From Ruminococcus sp. UBA5884 (GTDB lineage Bacteria; Bacillota; Clostridia; Oscillospirales; Ruminococcaceae), in assembly GCA_002431975.1 (NCBI GenBank), contig DJFA01000064.1:16762-26273 (forward strand): a stretch of DNA of 9,512 nt, read 5' to 3'. Shown in pieces: positions 1-5,540 of the stretch. A model generated the notes under the pieces. It searched no databases. It saw nothing but the letters and a program-made list of their open reading frames with translations, and was not told where the DNA came from. The translations under genes and the position numbers were made by a program. Positions within the stretch are counted from its first letter, which is position 1. Each line of letters begins with the position of its first letter.

Positions 1-130
1 AATGGTCGCCCCTACAAAACGAATTTACATATTATTTAATCTGAATTTCAGATGGACGAATCACAGAAAATAATCATCAAATTTGCATTGAAATGCAGGG
101 GGCGACAATTTAAATTGGTCGCCCCCTTAA
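1..130. repeat. Partial palindromic repeat element (copy A)
   Basis: Bases 1-16 (AATGGTCGCCCCTACA) are the outer half of the GC hairpin that recurs at 2120-2134, 5456-5470 and, in variant form, 8608-8622. The rest of that hairpin lies before the window. Bases 98-126 form a second hairpin: GGGGGCGAC plus AATTT pairs with AAATT plus GGTCGCCCCC, with one bulged base. The tract between them shares short stretches with the interior of the copy at 1997-2134 (AATTTCAGA, and ATCAAATTT followed by a similar tail), so this looks like a diverged long-interior member of the same family. It lies downstream of the minus-strand yoaK-like gene, and the 98-126 stem could protect or end that transcript. However, no U-rich tract follows it on either strand, so I do not call it an intrinsic terminator. 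Confidence 0.6.
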
Positions 131-158
131 ATCATATGTTTTATCATTGATAATCAGA

Positions 159-827
159 TTATAATTTCTCTCTCTGATTGCTGTGCATTATCAGATATCC
201 GGACATAAGCAGAACAGTACTTACTATTATAGCCTTTTCTTGCAGAAATTCAACGCATATATTTCCGATAACCGCACCCAATGCAAATATCGCTATTATT
301 CCGAAATACAAAATACTGTTTTCTTTAAGCACAGGATTTTTTTCAAATCTGTAGCTGCAAAGCGACTGGACGGCTGTACGCAGATTTCCTATGCACATAG
401 TTGTAGCTATGCCGACACCGTTTACTTTTCTGAAACTTTCAACCTGTATTCCGCAGGCAAATGAAGTAAGACTGTTTGCAGGCAGATTAAAATTCTGAGG
501 TATGAATGCCACTGCAAACAGAATCAATGCTTCTGTAAGAACCGCCATCTGATGCCAGTGAATATTCTTTCTGTCCCTTAAAAGATGTCTTAATATATCA
601 GCAGCAGCTATTCCGGCTGCAAACGCCGTTACAGGACAGGCATACCGCAATGCGGCAATAAAATCTCCTGTTGAGAGATGTACCCCGAAAAGCAGTATAT
701 TTCCCGTCTGGGCATTTGCAAAGACCTGTCCCCTGCATACATATGAATATGCGTCCATAAATCCGCCTGAAAGCGAAAGTATCACGGCAACAGTCAGTGA
801 TTCAAATATATTTTCGGCTTTTTTCAT
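159..827 (-). CDS. YoaK/DUF1275 family membrane protein
   Basis: This is a 222-residue hydrophobic protein, probably with about six membrane segments, resembling the YoaK (DUF1275) family of small integral membrane proteins. Visible family landmarks are GGFMDAYSY (21-29) at the end of the first helix, ANAQTGN (37-43), SFACGIQ (122-128) followed by E130 and F132, and TTMCIGNLR (142-150). The two TGN/GN-type motifs at similar places in each half suggest an internal duplication. The length is typical of the family. The molecular function of YoaK proteins is not settled, so no substrate is given. The start ATG (827-825) overlaps the ychF stop codon by one base (TAATG), and there is no convincing Shine-Dalgarno just upstream. 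Translation therefore probably depends on ribosomes finishing ychF. Family call is confident; function unknown. Confidence 0.85.
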   Translation of the reverse strand: MKKAENIFESLTVAVILSLSGGFMDAYSYVCRGQVFANAQTGNILLFGVHLSTGDFIAALRYACPVTAFAAGIAAADILRHLLRDRKNIHWHQMAVLTEALILFAVAFIPQNFNLPANSLTSFACGIQVESFRKVNGVGIATTMCIGNLRTAVQSLCSYRFEKNPVLKENSILYFGIIAIFALGAVIGNICVEFLQEKAIIVSTVLLMSGYLIMHSNQREKL

Positions 828-1921
828 TATACATTGAATCTGAAAAGAACTATATCTCCGTCCTGCATAACATATTCTTTTCCCTCAAGCCTTACAAGAC
901 CTTTTTCCTTTGCAGCAGCCATTGAACCGCATTTCATAAGGTCATCAAATGAAATTACTTCTGCACGGATAAAGCCTTTTTCAAAATCGGTATGTATCTT
1001 TCCGGCAGCCTGAGGAGCTTTAGTGCCTTTTGTTATAGTCCATGCTCTTACTTCCTGTTTTCCGGCTGTAAGATATGAGATAAGTCCGAGCAGAGAATAA
1101 CCTTCCTTTATGATACGGTTAAGACCTGATACTTCAAGGCCGAGTTCTTCAAGAAACATTTTCTTGTCATCATCGTCCATATCTGAAATTTCAGCCTCTA
1201 TCTGGGCACATATCGGCAGAACTGCGGAATTTTCCTCTTCAGCTATAGCACATACTTTTTTATAGTTCTGATTTGTTTCAATATTGTTTACAAAATCGTC
1301 CTCGCTCATATTTGCAGCGTATATAACAGGCTTTGCTGAAAGCAGAGGAGTTGTTTTAAGCATATCACGTTCTTCATCAGTCATAGGATATGAACGGGCA
1401 GATTTTCCGGATTCAAGATGTTCTTTAAGAGCTGTAAGGAAATCGACTTCAGCCTGTAATGACTTATCACCTTTAAGAGCCTTTTTAGTGCGGTCGATAC
1501 GTCTTTCAAGCATTTCGATATCTGAGAATATAAGTTCAAGATTGATTGTTTCAATATCTCTTTCAGGATTTATCTCACCGTCAACATGGATTATATCAAT
1601 GCTTTCAAAGCAGCGTACAACATGAACTATTGCATCAACTTCCCTGATATCGGCAAGAAATTTGTTTCCAAGACCTTCACCCTTTGAAGCACCTTTTACA
1701 AGTCCTGCAATATCAACAAATTCAAGTGTTGCAGGAGTAAATTTATCAGGTTCATACATATCGGCAAGCTTGTCAAGACGTTCATCAGGAACGGAAACTA
1801 TGCCTACATTTTTTTCTATTGTACAGAAAGGATAATTTGCTGATTCAGCACCGGCATTTGTCAGTGCATTGAAAAGAGTACTTTTTCCGACATTCGGAAG
1901 TCCAACCATACCAAGCTTCAT
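827..1921 (-). CDS. ychF: Redox-regulated ATPase YchF (Obg-like ATPase)
   Basis: This 364-residue protein matches the YchF/OLA1 family in length and motifs. The P-loop is GLPNVGKS (7-14), the switch/G3 motif is DIAGLV (70-75), and the base-recognition motif is NMSE (204-207) in place of the GTPase NKxD, which is the family's hallmark of ATP preference. H112 in IIHVDG lies where the family's catalytic histidine is found. Residues about 120-180 form the charged helical coiled-coil insert. A C-terminal TGS domain ends EGKEYVMQDGDIVLFRFNV. YchF binds ribosomes and is linked to translation and oxidative-stress responses; this is family knowledge. The frame stays open to an ATG at 1966, but I chose the ATG at 1921. 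It begins MKLGMVGLPNVGKS as family members do, and the extra 15 residues are unlike the family and lack their own ribosome binding site. The spacing to the real Shine-Dalgarno is unusual (see the leader at 1932-1961). The downstream membrane gene overlaps by one base. Confidence 0.97.
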   Translation of the reverse strand: MKLGMVGLPNVGKSTLFNALTNAGAESANYPFCTIEKNVGIVSVPDERLDKLADMYEPDKFTPATLEFVDIAGLVKGASKGEGLGNKFLADIREVDAIVHVVRCFESIDIIHVDGEINPERDIETINLELIFSDIEMLERRIDRTKKALKGDKSLQAEVDFLTALKEHLESGKSARSYPMTDEERDMLKTTPLLSAKPVIYAANMSEDDFVNNIETNQNYKKVCAIAEEENSAVLPICAQIEAEISDMDDDDKKMFLEELGLEVSGLNRIIKEGYSLLGLISYLTAGKQEVRAWTITKGTKAPQAAGKIHTDFEKGFIRAEVISFDDLMKCGSMAAAKEKGLVRLEGKEYVMQDGDIVLFRFNV

Positions 1922-1931
1922 TTTTATCTGT

Positions 1932-1961
1932 CGGCAGCAAATGTATTTACTGCCGCCTCCT
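1932..1961 (-). promoter_or_regulatory. ychF ribosome binding site separated from the start by a hairpin
   Basis: On the minus strand a strong AGGAGG (1961-1956) lies 34 nt before the ychF start, too far for normal initiation. The 24 nt directly after it fold perfectly: CGGCAGTAAA pairs with TTTGCTGCCG around a TACA loop, giving ten pairs with one G-T (1955-1932). Ten nucleotides (ACAGATAAAA) then lead to the ATG. If the hairpin forms, the effective spacing falls to about 10 nt, near the usable range. No other Shine-Dalgarno is visible closer to the ATG. The hairpin is seen directly; its role in bridging or regulating initiation is inference. Confidence 0.6.
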
Positions 1962-1985
1962 CTCATAATTTTTTTGATATTTTAA

Positions 1986-2175
1986 ACGATTGTTTCTGTA
2001 GGGGCGACCATTGGTCGCCCGTTGCAGTTTACTGGAATTTCAGACGAAAAACCAATGATTTCATATTTACAAAACAGATATCAAATTTATGGTTTAACCA
2101 TAATTCAGGCGGGCGACCATTGGTCGCCCCTACAAATGCATGGAAAATCCCATATTTTCTTTGTTATCGAATTGA
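1986..2175. repeat. Palindromic repeat element with long interior (copy B)
   Basis: The core runs from TGTAGGGG at 1997 to CCCCTACA ending at 2134 (138 bp). Each end carries the same 19-base hairpin sequence GGGCGACC-ATT-GGTCGCCC, and the ends are also inverted relative to each other through TGTAGGGG/CCCCTACA. The interior is 66 bp longer than in the copies at 5399 and 8551. After the core comes GAAAATCCCATATTTTC (2143-2159), itself an inverted repeat and identical to that at 5480-5496. A possible degenerate outer box (TTATCGAATTGATA) follows near 2164. The element fills most of the gap between rqcP and ychF, both minus strand, so it lies at the end of the rqcP transcript and just upstream of ychF. 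Confidence 0.85.
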
Positions 2176-2187
2176 TATTAATATTAA

Positions 2188-2430
2188 TCACTGTATAACA
2201 GTATAATTGCTTGATGCATTTTCCTTTGTAGCATATTCAGTAATATTTGTTACTTTGACTTTAAGCGGCTTTGCACCGAGATTTATAGTTATTACATCAT
2301 CAGTTTTAACTTCATATGAAGCTCTTGCGATTTTATCATTTACAAGTATTTTGCCGGCATCGCAGGCTTCATTTGCAACGGTTCTTCTTTTTATGAGTCT
2401 TGTTACTTTAAGATATTTGTCGAGTCGCAT
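2188..2430 (-). CDS. rqcP: S4-domain RNA-binding protein RqcP (YabO type)
   Basis: This is an 80-residue protein that is nearly all one S4 RNA-binding domain. It begins MRLDKYLKVTRLIKRRTVA, the classic S4 opening, then GKILVNDKIARASYEVK, and ends with the Firmicute-type tail SNYTVIQ. It closely resembles B. subtilis YabO, now RqcP, which binds obstructed 50S subunits with RqcH and helps keep the P-site tRNA in place during alanine tailing of stalled chains. That role is established for the family and is transferred by similarity. An Hsp15-like protein is the alternative, but the short length and position after mazG and hup favour RqcP. GGAGG lies 7 nt before the ATG. It is last in the mazG-hup-rqcP operon, and a long stem-loop immediately precedes its ribosome binding site (2446-2495). 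Confidence 0.9.
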   Translation of the reverse strand: MRLDKYLKVTRLIKRRTVANEACDAGKILVNDKIARASYEVKTDDVITINLGAKPLKVKVTNITEYATKENASSNYTVIQ

Positions 2431-2445
2431 AATAATACCTCCTCA

Positions 2446-2495
2446 AAATAACAGGTACGTCCCTGCGAAGAAACGTACCCTTGGAAATGTTATTT
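2446..2495 (-). promoter_or_regulatory. Long bulged stem-loop between hup and rqcP
   Basis: In the hup-rqcP spacer the minus strand can form a 15-pair stem. AAATAACA (2495-2488) pairs with TGTTATTT (2453-2446), and GGTACGT (2479-2473) pairs with ACGTACC (2460-2454). The two helices are continuous on the 3' side and separated by an 8-nt bulge (TTTCCAAG) on the 5' side; the loop is 12 nt. The stem ends within a few nucleotides of the rqcP GGAGG. It could uncouple the levels of the abundant HU from RqcP by processing, partial termination or masking of the ribosome binding site. The U-rich TGTTATTTT at its 3' side is compatible with weak termination. The structure is seen; the role is inferred. 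Confidence 0.55.
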
Positions 2496-2510
2496 CAGCA
2501 CTAAAGAAAA

Positions 2511-2789
2511 TCAGTCAGCATTTACAGCATCTTTAAGAGCCTTGCCAGCCTTGAATACAGGAGCTTTCTTTGCAGGAATCATAATTTCCTCGCCTGTTCT
2601 TGGACTTTTTGATTTCTTGGCAGCACGGTCACGTACTTCAAAAGTACCGAAGCCGATAATCTGAACCTTTTCACCTTTTTCAAGAGCTTCTGTAATAGCG
2701 TCTGTTACTGAAGAGAGAGCTTTTTCTGCATCTTTCTTTTTCATTTCGCCTTTTTCGGCGATAAGTGCGATTAACTCTGATTTAGTCAT
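2511..2789 (-). CDS. hup: HU family DNA-binding protein
   Basis: This 92-residue protein has the length and layout of HU, the homodimeric nucleoid protein that bends DNA. A helical N-terminal half (MTKSELIALIAEKG to about residue 40) provides dimerisation. It is followed by GFGTFEVRDRAAKK (46-59), the beta arm with KSPRTGEEIMIPAKK (61-75), and the C-terminal helix PVFKAGKALKDAV. P63 in the PRTG motif is the arm-tip proline that intercalates into the minor groove in HU proteins. The ATG (2789) overlaps the end of mazG by 8 nt, and GGAGGT lies 8 nt upstream within mazG, so the two are translated from one message. The rqcP start follows 80 nt downstream across a stem-loop. An IHF subunit is the alternative but would be unusual in a Firmicute. 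Confidence 0.96.
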   Translation of the reverse strand: MTKSELIALIAEKGEMKKKDAEKALSSVTDAITEALEKGEKVQIIGFGTFEVRDRAAKKSKSPRTGEEIMIPAKKAPVFKAGKALKDAVNAD

Positions 2790-3612
2790 TGATAATTACC
2801 TCCGTATTTTTCATCAGGCTTTGTTTAGCTTTATGCCAGAAGACATCAAGCTCATCTATGCTAAGGGATTTCATATCATCAACCCCGTTAAGCCTTACAA
2901 GTTTTTCGGTTTCAGCGAAACGCCTGATAAATTTGTTTACAGCCTTGTTAAGAGCCTGTTCCGCATCTATTCCGAGAAACCTTGCTGCATTGACGCAGGA
3001 GAAAAGAATATCACCGAGTTCATCTTCAAGTTCATTCTGATTTTTACACTGATAAGCCTCATTAAATTCAAGATATTCATCGTTTATGCATTTTATGGCA
3101 TCATCAGCGGATTTAAAATCCATACCGGCACGGTTTGCACGTTTTCCGACCTTCTGGGCACGCATAAGAGCCGGCAGTGACTTTGCAACGCTTTCAAGGG
3201 TTTCGGCATAAGTTTCCTGACCTTTTGTCTTTTGTTTGATATTATCCCAGTTTTTAAGCACCTCACCGCTGTCTGCAACGGTTACCGAGCCGAAAACATG
3301 AGGGTGGCGGACAATCATTTTCTTGCATATTCCGTCACATATATCATCAAAACTGAAATTACTGTTTTCAGTTTCAATCTGACAGTGGAAAACAACCTGA
3401 AGCAGAACATCACCGAGTTCTTCTTTAAGCAGTTCAGTATCTTTAAGGTCAATTGCTTCTATTGCCTCGCAGACTTCTTCAATGAAATCGCTTTTAATTG
3501 ATTCATGAGTCTGTTCCATATCCCACGGGCAGCCGTTTTTGCCTCTTAAAAGCCTTACTATTTCGATAAGGTCATCTATATTATATGAATTTTTCTGTGT
3601 AAAATCAACCAT
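2782..3612 (-). CDS. mazG: Nucleoside triphosphate pyrophosphohydrolase MazG
   Basis: This 276-residue protein has two tandem MazG domains, as in the E. coli enzyme. Domain 1 carries LLRGKNGCPWDMEQTH (21-36), the metal-binding EEVCE (45-49) and EELGD (64-68). Domain 2 carries EYLEF (179-183) and EDELGD (196-201). Both sets of acidic EExxE/ExxD ligands are present, so it is likely active. MazG hydrolyses nucleoside triphosphates to monophosphates plus pyrophosphate, cleaning non-canonical or excess nucleotides from the pool. The B. subtilis counterpart YabN has an extra N-terminal methylase-like domain that is absent here. It is first in an operon with hup and rqcP, the order seen near yabN-yabO in Bacilli. 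The AAGGA before the start at 3612 is about 12-13 nt away, slightly long. No mazE or mazF toxin gene is nearby. Confidence 0.95.
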   Translation of the reverse strand: MVDFTQKNSYNIDDLIEIVRLLRGKNGCPWDMEQTHESIKSDFIEEVCEAIEAIDLKDTELLKEELGDVLLQVVFHCQIETENSNFSFDDICDGICKKMIVRHPHVFGSVTVADSGEVLKNWDNIKQKTKGQETYAETLESVAKSLPALMRAQKVGKRANRAGMDFKSADDAIKCINDEYLEFNEAYQCKNQNELEDELGDILFSCVNAARFLGIDAEQALNKAVNKFIRRFAETEKLVRLNGVDDMKSLSIDELDVFWHKAKQSLMKNTEVIIND

Positions 3613-3665
3613 TATAAACTCTTTTCCTTCTGCATAAGCATTAGTAATAATAATAGTACTCTAAA

Positions 3666-3695
3666 TTTATATAAAAATCAAGTTATTTCAATCAA
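3666..3695 (-). promoter_or_regulatory. Candidate sigma-A promoter of mazG-hup-rqcP
   Basis: On the minus strand, TTGATT (3695-3690) and TATAAA (3671-3666) are separated by 18 bp, in the 148-bp gap between trpS and mazG. A second overlapping pair exists: TTGATT at 3680-3675 and TACTAT, 17 bp later. The region is very AT-rich, so chance matches are likely. The position, about 50 nt before the mazG start, is sensible. Confidence 0.4.
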
Positions 3696-3728
3696 GTTTG
3701 TAAAAATGATTAAATAATATTGATAATA

Positions 3729-3755
3729 ACAGCAAAGAATTATGTTGATTGCTGT
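3729..3755 (-). terminator. Weak hairpin downstream of trpS
   Basis: Just after the trpS stop, ACAGCAA (3755-3749) pairs with TTGCTGT (3735-3729) around a 13-nt loop, followed by TATTATC. The stem is short and the tail is only moderately U-rich. It may be a weak terminator separating trpS from the mazG promoter. Low confidence. Confidence 0.3.
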
Positions 3756-3760
3756 ATTAA

Positions 3761-4774
3761 TCAGAAACGCAGACCGCTTTCCACAAAACCAACCTTACGG
3801 TAAACCTTTGAAACAATTTTCTGTGAGATTTTAAGAGCCTGTTCTGCACCATTGGTATAGCATTGTTTAAGGTAATCCTTATCCTTTGAAACTTCAGCAA
3901 ATTTGTCACGTACAGGTTTCAGATGGTCAGCAACAGCTTCACCTACAGCAGTCTTGAAATCTCCGTAGCCTTTTCCGGCAAATTCGGATTCTATTTCAGG
4001 GAATGATTTTCCTGTAACGCTTGAATATATTGTCATAAGGTTATTTATGCCGTCCTTGCCTTCTCTGAAACATACTTCTGAATCGCTGTCTGTAACGGCA
4101 CGTCTGAATTTACGGATAATTGTATCCTTGTCATCAAGAATGAGAATGCAGGCATTTGGATTTTCGTCTGATTTGGACATTTTCTTTGTAGGCTCCTGAA
4201 GTGACATAACTTTTGCACCTACTTTTGGAATAAACGGTTCAGGAATAGTGAAAAGGTCGCAGTCATATTTGCTGTTAAATCTCTGTGCAACATTTCTTGC
4301 AAGTTCAAGATGCTGTTTCTGGTCAACACCGATAGGCACAAGGTCAGCGTTATATGCAAGAATATCGCCTGCCATGAGTACAGGATAGGTAAAGAGTCCT
4401 GCATTTACATCATCAGCGTGTTTCTGGCTCTTATCCTTGAACTGAGTCATTCTTGAAAGCTCGCCGAACTGTGTTGAACAGGCAAGCACCCAGTTAAGTT
4501 CTGCGTGTGAACGCACATGACTCTGGATAAAGAGGACTGATTTTTCAGGGTCTATACCGCAGGCTATAAGCAAGGCATATGCGTCAAGAGTATTTTTTCT
4601 GAGTTTTGCAGGCTCCTGTCTTACAGTTATAGCATGCATATTTACTATTGAATATATGCAGTTATATTCGTCCTGAAGCGGAGCCCAGTTGCGTACAGCA
4701 CCGATATAGTTTCCGAGAGTAAATGTACCGGTTGGCTGTATTCCGCTGAAAATAATTTTTTTGCTGCTGTCCAT
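3761..4774 (-). CDS. trpS: Tryptophanyl-tRNA synthetase
   Basis: This is a 337-residue class I aminoacyl-tRNA synthetase that charges tRNA-Trp. It starts with the TrpRS signature SGIQPTG (10-16), followed by LGNYIGA (20-26), the HIGH-equivalent region. PVLMAGDILAY (131-141) and GVDQKQHLELAR (149-160) form the tryptophan-side pocket, and KMSKS is at 198-202. The length is normal for a bacterial TrpRS and no motif is broken. GGAG sits 9 nt before the ATG and overlaps the TAG stop of the gene upstream (TAGGAG), with only 12 nt between the genes, so the two are co-transcribed. I see no T-box leader, a common regulator of Firmicute trpS: the only upstream promoter-like signal is about 600 nt away and leaves a very short leader. 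Confidence 0.97.
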   Translation of the reverse strand: MDSSKKIIFSGIQPTGTFTLGNYIGAVRNWAPLQDEYNCIYSIVNMHAITVRQEPAKLRKNTLDAYALLIACGIDPEKSVLFIQSHVRSHAELNWVLACSTQFGELSRMTQFKDKSQKHADDVNAGLFTYPVLMAGDILAYNADLVPIGVDQKQHLELARNVAQRFNSKYDCDLFTIPEPFIPKVGAKVMSLQEPTKKMSKSDENPNACILILDDKDTIIRKFRRAVTDSDSEVCFREGKDGINNLMTIYSSVTGKSFPEIESEFAGKGYGDFKTAVGEAVADHLKPVRDKFAEVSKDKDYLKQCYTNGAEQALKISQKIVSKVYRKVGFVESGLRF

Positions 4775-4786
4775 ATTAAAAAACTC

Positions 4787-5344
4787 CTATTTGTTTGCTG
4801 CTGACTTATTTGCAGCAGCCTTGTCTTTTATCTGTGAATTCATAAGTTCATTCATAACCTTGTTTGAGAGGAAAAGTGCAAATCTGTTGAGTCTTGTCTT
4901 GTCATCGAGGAGCATAGGATTGAATTTTGACGGGTCGAATGAAGTTTTATAGATACCTCTTCTTGTAAGGAGGTAAACATAGTAATTATTTGCAGCCGGA
5001 AGGTCAAATTCTATAACTCTTTCGCATATCGGGAGAACCTGACTCATATTTGCAATTAATGCTCTTGAAGCATTTGCAACACTTCTGTATTTTGAAGCTT
5101 CGCCTGTAATTCCGTCACCATTGTTGAAATAGAGGTTTGCAGTACCGTTTACAAGGCATACAAGAGTGCCGAGTCTTGAAGCTCCCATAGGCATATCGAT
5201 AACTGCACCGTATACCTGATTGTCAGCGGAAAGCTTTACTTTAAGGTCGTTAGGACGCAAAGTCAAAGCTCTTGCTCTTGAATAGAGATATTTTTCTGTA
5301 ACTGCATATCTGTCATATACAGAACGTTTTCTTATAGTTGCCAT
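4787..5344 (-). CDS. Uncharacterised 185-residue protein upstream of trpS
   Basis: I do not recognise this family. The frame stays open to 5413, but I chose the ATG at 5344. AAAGGAA precedes it by 10 nt, a perfect TATAAT lies 22 nt upstream, and the additional 23 residues would be encoded partly by a repeat element. The protein starts MATIRKRSVYDRYAVTEKYL and is soluble, with no signal peptide or membrane helix. Residues about 32-80 look beta-rich (KVKLSADNQVYGAVIDMPMG, then LVCLVNGTANLYFNNGDG). Residues 84-115 look helical. YYVYLLTRRGIYKTSFD (121-137) is again beta-like. The helical C-terminus ends in a small-residue tail with two copies of AANK. Many Arg and Lys residues lie near the N-terminus. 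It is co-transcribed with trpS, 12 nt apart, but no functional link can be claimed. Confidence 0.8.
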   Translation of the reverse strand: MATIRKRSVYDRYAVTEKYLYSRARALTLRPNDLKVKLSADNQVYGAVIDMPMGASRLGTLVCLVNGTANLYFNNGDGITGEASKYRSVANASRALIANMSQVLPICERVIEFDLPAANNYYVYLLTRRGIYKTSFDPSKFNPMLLDDKTRLNRFALFLSNKVMNELMNSQIKDKAAANKSAANK

Positions 5345-5365
5345 AATAAATAAATTCCTTTCAGT

Positions 5366-5371
5366 ATTATA
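5366..5371 (-). promoter_or_regulatory. -10 element of the promoter for the unknown gene and trpS
   Basis: The minus strand reads TATAAT (5371-5366), a perfect -10 hexamer that would start transcription about 15 nt before the ATG at 5344. No good -35 is visible at 16-18 bp spacing; the best is CAATTC. The -35 region lies inside the AT-rich box of the repeat element immediately upstream (5381-5392), so the insertion may have replaced or reshaped it. Confidence 0.45.
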
Positions 5372-5377
5372 ATTAAT

Positions 5378-5533
5378 GCCAATTCTATGAATTGTTAATG
5401 TAGGGGCGACCATTGGTCGCCCGTTGGTTTTACCAGAATTTCAGGCGGGCGACCATTGGTCGCCCCTACAAAATGTATTGAAAATCCCATATTTTCAATT
5501 ATAAAATTTTGCCACCAGATTTGCGTTGATTAA
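5378..5533. repeat. Palindromic repeat element, short form (copy C)
   Basis: The 72-bp core runs from 5399 to 5470, bounded by TGTAGGGG and CCCCTACA, with a GGGCGACC-ATT-GGTCGCCC hairpin at each end. On its left is the box AATTCTATGAAT (5381-5392), matching AATTCGATGAAT at 8533 and 9496. On its right is GAAAATCCCATATTTTC (5480-5496), then AATTATAAAATTTT, shared with the copy at 8551. The right edge ATTTGCGTTGATTAA (5519-5533) is the reverse complement, with one mismatch, of bases 9484-9498, which suggests terminal inverted repeats. The element fills the gap between the aminotransferase stop and the promoter of the unknown gene, all on the minus strand. TTGATTAA/TTAATCAA (5526-5548) forms a small AT hairpin across the right edge and the aminotransferase stop. 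Confidence 0.85.
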
Positions 5534-5540
5534 TAATTTT

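Noticed and set aside
98..126. Intrinsic terminator for the yoaK-like gene
   Set aside because: The stem is strong but no U-tract follows on the minus strand (the next bases read TGCATTTC), and it belongs to the repeat family.
1922..1966. Fifteen-residue N-terminal extension of YchF
   Set aside because: The segment encodes the Shine-Dalgarno and hairpin, is unlike YchF N-termini, and the ATG at 1966 has no ribosome binding site.
1997..2134. CRISPR-like direct repeats of GGGCGACC units
   Set aside because: Only two units occur per locus, with unequal spacing and no array; they form inverted hairpin pairs.
2207..2536. Plus-strand open frame across rqcP and the hup spacer
   Set aside because: It is antisense to rqcP, has no family likeness or ribosome binding site, and rqcP and hup are clear genes on the other strand.
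2821..3501. Plus-strand open frames opposite mazG
   Set aside because: Both MazG domains are intact on the minus strand; the opposite frames show no recognisable motifs.
2782..3612. MazG as part of a toxin-antitoxin module
   Set aside because: No mazE/mazF-like genes are adjacent; the context is the housekeeping hup-rqcP operon.
5345..5398. T-box leader for trpS
   Set aside because: The predicted leader is about 15 nt and lacks the conserved T-box and specifier stem; none is found in the trpS gap either.
5345..5413. Twenty-three-residue extension of the unknown protein upstream of trpS
   Set aside because: It would begin inside the repeat element and upstream of a perfect -10; the internal ATG at 5344 has a good ribosome binding site.
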